DNA of 64,000 bases, taken from an uncultured Methylobacillus sp. GTDB taxonomy: Bacteria; Pseudomonadota; Gammaproteobacteria; Burkholderiales; Methylophilaceae. Positions 57,483-64,000 of this stretch are shown here, piece after piece. The stretch spans positions 62,001 through 126,000 of the forward strand of contig CAIJXJ010000170.1 in NCBI GenBank assembly GCA_903824575.1. The letters run 5' to 3'. Under the pieces are notes generated by a model. It saw only the letters and a list, made by a program, of their open reading frames with translations. It ran no database searches and was not told the origin of the DNA. How positions within the stretch are numbered: the stretch's first letter is position 1; each line of letters opens with the position of its first letter. The position numbers and the translations under genes were made by a program.

Positions 57483-58637
57483 ATGCACATCAATATTCAA
57501 TTTTTCGGACTACCTGCGGCCCTGACTCTCAGCCTCGTGCTCATCGGCTGTAGTAAACCTGCTCCCGAACCAGCGAAGGAAATCGCTCAGGTTGGTGTCA
57601 TCACCGTCAGTACGCAAAAAATCTCCATCACCACCGAATTGCCTGGTCGCACCGCACCTTGGCAAATCGCCGAGGTGCGTCCTCAGGTCGGCGGCATCAT
57701 CTTGCAGCGAATGTTTCGGGAAGGTGCGGACGTCAAAGCTCATCAGACGCTGTATCAGATTGATCCGGCCATCTACAAGACGACCTACAACAGCGCGCAG
57801 GCAACCTTGGCCAAGGTGGAAGCGAACCTCAGCAGCGTAAAATTAAAAGCCGAACGCTATGCCGAGCTGGTCAAGATCAATGCCGTGAGCCAGCAGGATT
57901 TCGATGATGCGCAGGCGTCCGCGAGGCAAGCTGTCGCCGAGGTTGCCGCCAGTCGATCAGCGGTCGAGACGGCCCGCATCAATCTCGATTACACCCGCAT
58001 CACCTCCCCCATCTCCGGTCGTATCGGCATCTCGACTGTGACGCCTGGCGCCTTGCTGACAGCGAATCAGGCGGTCGCCCTCACCACGGTACAACAACTG
58101 GATCCAATCTATGTCGATATCACCCAGCCCACAACCGAACTGATACGGATGAAACACCGGCTGGAAAATGGCGAGCTGAAGCGTGCCGGTGGCGACGCCG
58201 TCAAGGTCAAACTATTACTTGACAATAACACCCCCTACGCGCTGGCGGGACGGCTCGAATTCTCCGATGTGACGGTCGGCCAGGGCACCGGCACCGTGAC
58301 CTTGCGGGCAGTCTTCCCCAATCCAAAACATGATCTGCTGCCAGGCATGTTCGTGCGTGCCGTACTCGAACAAGGCGTCAACGAGCAGGCCTTGGTGGTA
58401 CCGCAACAGGGCGTGACGCATGACGCCCGGGGCAATGCCACGGCATTGGTCCTGGGCTCGGACGGCCTTGTCGCACTGCGCATCCTTGAGCTGGGCGATG
58501 CGCTGGGCAACCAGTGGGTGGTAAAGAGCGGCCTCTCCCCCGGCGACCGGCTGATCGTGGACGGCTTGCAGAAGGTCAAGCCCGGCGAACCCGCTAAGGC
58601 CTTAGCCATAGCCGATCCGAACAGCGTAAAGCCGTAA
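57483..58637 (+). CDS. RND efflux periplasmic adaptor (AcrA/MexA family)
   Basis: The 384-residue lipoprotein has a lipobox ending at Cys23 (LIGC). It shows the lipoyl halves ([14 protein letters not shown] and [12 protein letters not shown]), an alpha hairpin between them, and the beta-barrel and membrane-proximal domains. It links the RND pump to the outer membrane factor. It is first in a three-gene operon with no local regulator gene. Confidence 0.96.
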   Translation: MHINIQFFGLPAALTLSLVLIGCSKPAPEPAKEIAQVGVITVSTQKISITTELPGRTAPWQIAEVRPQVGGIILQRMFREGADVKAHQTLYQIDPAIYKTTYNSAQATLAKVEANLSSVKLKAERYAELVKINAVSQQDFDDAQASARQAVAEVAASRSAVETARINLDYTRITSPISGRIGISTVTPGALLTANQAVALTTVQQLDPIYVDITQPTTELIRMKHRLENGELKRAGGDAVKVKLLLDNNTPYALAGRLEFSDVTVGQGTGTVTLRAVFPNPKHDLLPGMFVRAVLEQGVNEQALVVPQQGVTHDARGNATALVLGSDGLVALRILELGDALGNQWVVKSGLSPGDRLIVDGLQKVKPGEPAKALAIADPNSVKP

Positions 58638-58650
58638 GGTTAAAGAGCCG

Positions 58651-61600
58651 ATGTCACGTTTCTTCATCGACCGCCCGATCTTCGCCTGGGTGATCGCCAT
58701 CATCATCATGCTGGCCGGGATGCTTTCCATCGTGTCCCTGCCGGTCGCACAATATCCGGCCATCGCGGCCCCCGCCATCTCGATCACCGGCAACTATCCC
58801 GGCGCCTCGGCCAGAACGGTAGAAGATTCGGTCACCCAAGTCATCGAGCAGAAGATGAAAGGGATCGACGGCCTGCGCTATATGTCATCCAACAGCGATT
58901 CGTCAGGCGCGATCGTCATCACTCTCACCTTCGACAACGGCTCCAACCCCGACATCGCCCAGGTGCAAGTCCAGAACAAGCTACAACTGGCGATGCCCTT
59001 GCTGCCCCAAGTGGTACAGCAACAGGGGCTCACCATCGCCAAATCAACCAAGAACTTCCTGATGGTGATGGCCTTCGTGTCGGAGGACGGCAGCATGACG
59101 CAGTTCGACCTGGCCGACTATGTCGCCACCAAAGTGCTCGACACGGTGAGTCGCGTCAAGGGTGTGGGCGACGTCAACATGTTCGGCGCCCAGTACGCCA
59201 TGCGTATCTGGCTCGACCCGGCCCGCCTCAACAGCTTCAAGCTGACGTCCATCGATGTGAGTCAGGCGATCCTGGCGCAGAATGCCCAGGTTTCCACCGG
59301 TCAACTGGGCGGCACCCCGGCGGTCAAAGGTCAGGAACTGAACGCCACCATCACGGCACAGAGCCGCTTGCAGACCCCCGAACAATTTGGCCGCATCATT
59401 CTCAAGACCACGACGGACGGTGCCACGGTGCGCCTCAAGGATGTCGCCCGGATCGAGTTCGGCAGCGAAAACTACGGCACAATGGCACGCTTCAACACGC
59501 ACCCGGCCACCGGCGTCGCAGTCAAGATGTCAACCGGGGCCAACGCGCTCGACACCGCCGCTGCGGTGAAGGCCAAGATCGACGTACTGTCGAAGTTCTT
59601 CCCGCCCGGCATGAAGGCGGTGGTGGCCTATGACACCACGCCCTATGTGAAAATATCGATTCAGGAGGTGATGAAGACCTTGCTGGAAGCCATCATCCTG
59701 GTGTTCCTGGTGATGTATCTGTTCCTGCAGAATTTCCGCGCGACCCTGATTCCTACCATCGCCGTGCCGGTGGTACTGCTCGGCACCTTCGGCGTCCTGA
59801 GTGCGGTCGGCTTTTCGATCAACACCTTGACCATGTTCGGCATGGTGCTCGCCATTGGCCTGCTGGTGGACGATGCTATCGTCGTGGTGGAAAACGTCGA
59901 GCGCCTGATGCACGAGGAAGGCCTGTCGCCTCGGGAGGCCACACAAAAGTCCATGGGGCAGATCACCGGCGCCCTGGTTGGCATTGCCCTGGTACTCTCC
60001 GCCGTATTCATCCCGATGGCCTTCTTCGGCGGCTCGGCCGGCGTCATCTATCGCCAGTTCTCCATCACCATCGTTTCGGCCATGGTGTTATCAGTCATCG
60101 TCGCTCTGGTCCTTACCCCTGCGCTGTGCGCCACCATGCTGAAACCGGTCAAAAAAGGCGAACCGATGCTGCAACGCGGCTTCTTTGGCTGGTTCAACCG
60201 CGTGTTCGACCGTTCCAATAAGGCTTACCAGAACACCGTTGGCCGCATCATCCATCGCGGCGCGCCCTATCTCATATTCTATGTCGTGGTGGTGGTGGCC
60301 ATGTGCGTGCTGTTTTTGCGCCAAGCCAGCGGATTCCTGCCGGATGAAGATCAAGGCATACTCTATTGCCAGATCGTGCTGCCGGCCGGCTCCACTCAGG
60401 AACGCACGCTGCAGGTGATCAAGCAGGTCGAGCGCCACTTCCTGGTCGATGAAAAGGACAATGTCGCTACCATGTTCGGCGTCGCCGGCTTCAGCTTCGG
60501 CGGTAGCGGCCAGAACGCGGGCCTCGCTTTCGTCCGCTTGAAACCCTGGGATCTGCGTCCGCAAAATGAGCAAAGCGCACAGGCCATCGTCGCCCGCGCC
60601 ATGAAGTCATTTTCGGAAATCCGCGATGCCAAGGTATTTGCCTTCGCCCCGCCGGCCGCGCTCGAACTCGGCAACGCCAACGGCTTCGATATGCAACTGC
60701 AGGATCGCGCCGGCCTCGGCCACGACCAGCTGATGGCAGCGCGCAATCAGTTGCTGGAGCTCGCTGCCAAGAGTCCCCTACTGTTTGCCGTGCGCGCAAA
60801 TGGTCAGGACGACACCCCGGAATACCGGCTGGACATCGACCAGCAGAAGGCAAGCGCACTGGGAATTTCGCCCGCTGACATCAACAGCGTATTGAGTGCC
60901 GCCTGGGGCGGCGCCTATGTCAACGACTTCATCGACAAGGGACGCGTCAAACGTGTTTACCTGCAGGGAGAGGCCACCTCGCGCATGCTGCCACAGGACA
61001 TGGGGAAATGGTTCGTGCGCAACTCAAAAGGCGACATGGTGCCGTTCACGGCCTTTACCAACGGACGATGGGCCTACGCCTCGCCGCGCTTGGAACGCTA
61101 CAATGGCCTGCCCTCGATCGACATCCAGGGCCAGGCGGCACCGGGCAGGAGTTCCGGCGAGGCGCTCATTGAAATGGAAAGACTGGTCGCGCAATTACCG
61201 CCTGGCATCGGTTTCGAATGGACCGGCCTGTCAGATCAGGAGCACAGCTCGGGCAATCAGGCGCCGGCGCTCTACACAGTGTCGCTGCTGTTCGTCTTCC
61301 TGTGCCTCGCAGCGCTGTATGAGAGCTGGTCGATTCCCTTCGCCGTCATGTTAGTGGTACCGCTCGGCATTCTGGGCGCCCTCTTGGCCGCAACCTTGCG
61401 CGGCTTCGCGGATGACATCTATCTGCAGGTGGGGTTGCTCACCACCATCGGCCTGTCGGCCAAGAACGCCATCCTGATCGTGGAATTCGCCAAGGCACAG
61501 ATCGAGCATGGCCATGGCCTGATTGAAGCAACGCTTGCGGCGGTCCGCATGCGCCTGCGCCCTATCCTGATGACCTCATTTGCCTTCATGTTCGGCGTGC

Positions 61601-61797
61601 TACCGCTCGCGATCAGTCATGGTGCCGGCTCCGGCAGCCAGAACGCCATCGGCACCAGCGTGTTGGGCGGCATGATCAGCGCCACGGTATTAGGCCTCTT
61701 CTTCGTGCCCCTGTTCTTCGTGCTGGTACGCCGCCTGTTTGGCCGGCAGGACAAGAAAGCCGTGACCATGCCGGCCGAAAATGAGGGTCCTGTATGA
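58651..61797 (+). CDS. RND multidrug efflux pump (AcrB/MexB, HAE1 family)
   Basis: The 1048-residue protein has the full 12-helix, double porter layout. It starts [17 protein letters not shown] and has the proton-relay Asp pair in [16 protein letters not shown] (helix 4) and the matching Lys in [15 protein letters not shown] (helix 10). It exports hydrophobic and amphiphilic compounds by proton exchange. It lies 13 bases after the adaptor gene and overlaps the OMF gene by 4 bases. Confidence 0.97.
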   Translation: MSRFFIDRPIFAWVIAIIIMLAGMLSIVSLPVAQYPAIAAPAISITGNYPGASARTVEDSVTQVIEQKMKGIDGLRYMSSNSDSSGAIVITLTFDNGSNPDIAQVQVQNKLQLAMPLLPQVVQQQGLTIAKSTKNFLMVMAFVSEDGSMTQFDLADYVATKVLDTVSRVKGVGDVNMFGAQYAMRIWLDPARLNSFKLTSIDVSQAILAQNAQVSTGQLGGTPAVKGQELNATITAQSRLQTPEQFGRIILKTTTDGATVRLKDVARIEFGSENYGTMARFNTHPATGVAVKMSTGANALDTAAAVKAKIDVLSKFFPPGMKAVVAYDTTPYVKISIQEVMKTLLEAIILVFLVMYLFLQNFRATLIPTIAVPVVLLGTFGVLSAVGFSINTLTMFGMVLAIGLLVDDAIVVVENVERLMHEEGLSPREATQKSMGQITGALVGIALVLSAVFIPMAFFGGSAGVIYRQFSITIVSAMVLSVIVALVLTPALCATMLKPVKKGEPMLQRGFFGWFNRVFDRSNKAYQNTVGRIIHRGAPYLIFYVVVVVAMCVLFLRQASGFLPDEDQGILYCQIVLPAGSTQERTLQVIKQVERHFLVDEKDNVATMFGVAGFSFGGSGQNAGLAFVRLKPWDLRPQNEQSAQAIVARAMKSFSEIRDAKVFAFAPPAALELGNANGFDMQLQDRAGLGHDQLMAARNQLLELAAKSPLLFAVRANGQDDTPEYRLDIDQQKASALGISPADINSVLSAAWGGAYVNDFIDKGRVKRVYLQGEATSRMLPQDMGKWFVRNSKGDMVPFTAFTNGRWAYASPRLERYNGLPSIDIQGQAAPGRSSGEALIEMERLVAQLPPGIGFEWTGLSDQEHSSGNQAPALYTVSLLFVFLCLAALYESWSIPFAVMLVVPLGILGALLAATLRGFADDIYLQVGLLTTIGLSAKNAILIVEFAKAQIEHGHGLIEATLAAVRMRLRPILMTSFAFMFGVLPLAISHGAGSGSQNAIGTSVLGGMISATVLGLFFVPLFFVLVRRLFGRQDKKAVTMPAENEGPV

Positions 61798-63215
61798 AAA
61801 TAATTTTTCATCTCATTGCCTTAGGCATTCTGGCCGGCTGCACCAACCTGGCACCGGTGTTCCAGCGCGCCCCTCTCCCGGTCGCTGAAAACTGGCCTCA
61901 GGGCGCGGCCTATGCACCGCTTGCCAGCGGGCAAAGTGCAGCCACTATTGACTGGCATGACTTCGTGCTCGACGCCAGGCTGCAGCAGCTGATCAGCCTT
62001 GCACTCGCCAATAACCGCGACCTGCGCGTGACGGCACTAAGCCTCGAAAAAACCCAGGCGCAATTTCAAATAGAACGCGCGGCCCTATTCCCGCTGATCA
62101 ATGCCAATGCCAGCGAGACCGCCTCACTAACGCCGGCCGACTTGACTCCATCGCACAAACGCATCGTCAGCCATAGCTACAATATCGGCCTCGGCTTCAG
62201 CGCGTTCGAACTCGATTTTTTCGGCCGCGTCCGCAATCTGAAGGATGCCGCGCTAGAGCAGTATCTTGGCAGCACGGAAGCCCATCGCAGCATGGAGATC
62301 AGCCTGGTAGCTCAAGTTGCTGCGGCCTACCTGACGCTTGCTGCCGACCAGGGACATCTGGCACTGGCGAGTGACACCTTAACGAACCAGTTGGCCACCT
62401 ATGCGCTGGACAAGCGTCGCTTCGAGCTTGGCGCGGCTTCTCAACTGGACCTGAGCCAGGCACAAACCACAGTCGATGCAGCGCGCGGCGATGTAGCGCG
62501 CTATACCGGCCTGGTGGCGCAGGACATCAACGCGCTCAACTGGCTGGCGGGTTCCGCCGTACCAGACACCCTGCTGCCGGCGACCAGATTGGAGGCTGTC
62601 CCCATCCTACGCGAAGTCCCGGCCGGCTTGCCGTCCGACCTGCTGCAAAACCGCCCCGACATCCTGGCCGCCGAACATCAGCTCAAGGCTCAATATGCCA
62701 ATATCGGCGCGGCCCGCGCAGCGTTCTATCCCAGCATCACCATGACCACCTCCATTGGAACAGCTAGCAATCAACTGTCAGGTCTGTTCAGCGGATCCGG
62801 CGCTTGGCTGTTCATGCCGCAATTCAAGCTGCCGATCTTTGATGCCGGCCGCAACAAGGCTAACCTGAAGGTCGCGCAGGCGGATCGCGACATCGCTCTC
62901 GCACAATACGAAAAAACCATCCAGACCGCCTTTCGCGAAGTGGCAGACGCGCTGGCAAACCAGGCCACGCTGAGTGACCAGCTAGCCGCGCAGCAATCCC
63001 TGGTCGATGCCACGGCCGGAAACTACCAGCTATCGAATGCACGCTATCGGCATGGCATCGATAGCTACCTGATCGTCCTCGACTCAGAACGCGCGCACTA
63101 CACCGCGCAGCACAACCTGATCGGACTGAAGCTGGCTACGGCCAACAATCTCGTCACCCTGTACAAGGCGCTAGGCGGCGGAGCTTTGGCAGGAATGGCC
63201 GAGCCGCCACCATGA
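61794..63215 (+). CDS. Outer membrane factor, NodT/OprM family
   Basis: The 473-residue lipoprotein has the lipobox LAGC (Cys16) and the full duplicated structure of the family, including both beta-hairpin regions ([17 protein letters not shown] and [15 protein letters not shown] followed by KLPIFDAGR). It would form the outer membrane channel of the RND pump. It is the useful full-length comparison for the shortened homologue at 28384-29505. Confidence 0.96.
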   Translation: MKIIFHLIALGILAGCTNLAPVFQRAPLPVAENWPQGAAYAPLASGQSAATIDWHDFVLDARLQQLISLALANNRDLRVTALSLEKTQAQFQIERAALFPLINANASETASLTPADLTPSHKRIVSHSYNIGLGFSAFELDFFGRVRNLKDAALEQYLGSTEAHRSMEISLVAQVAAAYLTLAADQGHLALASDTLTNQLATYALDKRRFELGAASQLDLSQAQTTVDAARGDVARYTGLVAQDINALNWLAGSAVPDTLLPATRLEAVPILREVPAGLPSDLLQNRPDILAAEHQLKAQYANIGAARAAFYPSITMTTSIGTASNQLSGLFSGSGAWLFMPQFKLPIFDAGRNKANLKVAQADRDIALAQYEKTIQTAFREVADALANQATLSDQLAAQQSLVDATAGNYQLSNARYRHGIDSYLIVLDSERAHYTAQHNLIGLKLATANNLVTLYKALGGGALAGMAEPPP

Positions 63216-63324
63216 TGTTTGCCAGTTTGAAACCCTTGCGATTAAGTTAAAGCAGGCCTCCGGGTGTCCGCAATAATATCAAATATATTTGACACCTGGA
63301 TGCAAGACCCTGCAGAATGATCCC

Positions 63325-63804
63325 ATGCTTAACCTTTCATCCCTTGGCTCCAAGATTCGTCACATCCGTACCGCAGGCGGCCTGACCCAGGCTGAACTTG
63401 GTATGCGTTCCGGCGTCTCCCGGGCGACCATCAATGCACTGGAAAATGGCAGCATCAAAGAAATCGGCGTCAACCGCCTGAATGAAATTGTGCGTACCAT
63501 CGACGGCATCCAAGCGATGACCCGTGCATCGACTCCTCTGCCGCAGACTTCAAGAAAGTCAGAAATCCTCAAGCTCTCGTTCCCCTATGACTGGAGCAAT
63601 CCTTCCATACGCGATGATGTTCTGATCGACCTCGTGATCGAGCGTGGAATCTTCGAGGACATCACGCGGATCTGTGCAGCCTACGGGGTCAATAGAGTGG
63701 AACGCAGAATGCAGTCGTTTGCCAACAAGAATCCTATCGCCGGCCGGGCCCTGCATCGCATGTTCAACAACATCAACGAGGCCGCCAGACTTGCTCAGAC
63801 TTGA
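63325..63804 (+). CDS. XRE-family antitoxin-like regulator paired with AbiEii-type toxin
   Basis: From ATG 63325 the protein has 159 residues. It has an XRE helix-turn-helix in about residues 8-65 (GLTQAELGMRSGVSRATI) and a C-terminal helical region of its own kind. The adjacent gene overlaps its end by 14 bases and encodes an AbiEii/MNT-type nucleotidyltransferase. XRE proteins in this position act as antitoxins or transcriptional repressors of the pair. Confidence 0.75.
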   Translation: MLNLSSLGSKIRHIRTAGGLTQAELGMRSGVSRATINALENGSIKEIGVNRLNEIVRTIDGIQAMTRASTPLPQTSRKSEILKLSFPYDWSNPSIRDDVLIDLVIERGIFEDITRICAAYGVNRVERRMQSFANKNPIAGRALHRMFNNINEAARLAQT

Positions 63805-64000
63805 TGCCTTGCCGGCGCGAACCGGCGCAGTATTCAAGCGAGTGTCAACTTGCCCGCTGATGGACGGATTTGTCCTGATCGGTGGTACGGCCTTGTCATT
63901 GCAGATTGCTCACAGACAGAGCGAAGACTTGGACTTCTGGCTACCCATGAGCCAGATGTCGAGCGACCGCGTTAATGCCATCATGGAGAACCTTAAGACT
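63791..64000 (+). CDS. AbiEii/AbiGii-type nucleotidyltransferase toxin (partial, 3' end outside window)
   Basis: The frame starts with TTG at 63791 (LLRLDALPARTGAV) and stays open to the window end. It shows the nucleotidyltransferase core: FVLIGGTALSLQIAH and SEDLDFW, which supply the Gly loop and the metal-binding Asp pair. Family members modify tRNA or other targets and stop growth unless neutralised. Confidence 0.8.
   Translation, partial: MLRLDALPARTGAVFKRVSTCPLMDGFVLIGGTALSLQIAHRQSEDLDFWLPMSQMSSDRVNAIMENLKT

Overview
This is a chromosomal window from a Gram-negative bacterium, most likely a betaproteobacterium of the Nitrosomonadales type. That placement is inferred from gene content and order: murJ-ribF-ileS-lspA, rplU-rpmA-obgE-proB, purE-purK, a RegBA-type redox system, a VF530 gene, and a type II secretion locus whose assembly platform resembles PilMNOP. 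No database search was possible and no rRNA or tRNA gene was seen.

Layout. 1-7824 (minus): one operon for an atypical type II secretion or type IV pilus-like machine (GspG, GspF, GspE, PilM/N/O/P-like proteins, a lipoprotein secretin, and a second pseudopilin cut by the window edge). 8659-9744: ychF. 9863-14051: a decayed integrative island with a tyrosine integrase, HigBA, a Fic protein, fragments of a helicase, a type III restriction enzyme and an AlpA-like regulator, and unusual repeats. 14126-18813: an RluF-type pseudouridine synthase, a SnoaL-like protein, YgiQ and a response regulator.

18973-25471 (minus) is an eight-gene operon that looks like an undescribed acyl-carrier-protein-dependent biosynthetic pathway: HAD phosphatase, class III aminotransferase, alpha/beta hydrolase, ACP, FabF-like ketosynthase, two four-helix EamA/SMR-type transport proteins and a DegT-type aminotransferase. 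Divergent from it, 25604-31573 (plus) encodes a DevBCA-like ABC exporter, an outer membrane factor homologue that appears to have lost both beta-barrel hairpins, and a two-component system. The two blocks share a 132-bp intergenic region. I infer, without proof, that the first makes an amino-lipid-like product that the second senses or exports.

31594-51263 is mostly core genome: small conserved proteins, a ZIP transporter with a Zur-like repressor, polyprenyl synthase, rplU/rpmA/obgE/proB, purEK, rpsT, murJ/ribF/ileS/lspA, a FliL-like protein, a RegBA system, and clpB behind a clear heat-shock promoter. 51447-57292 holds small secreted and STAS proteins, an AAA/DUF4143 ATPase gene split by a 1345-bp IS3-family element with a 3-bp target duplication, and a TPR protein with an ATP-grasp-like C-terminus. 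57483-63215 is a complete RND efflux operon. The window ends in an XRE/AbiEii-type toxin-antitoxin pair.
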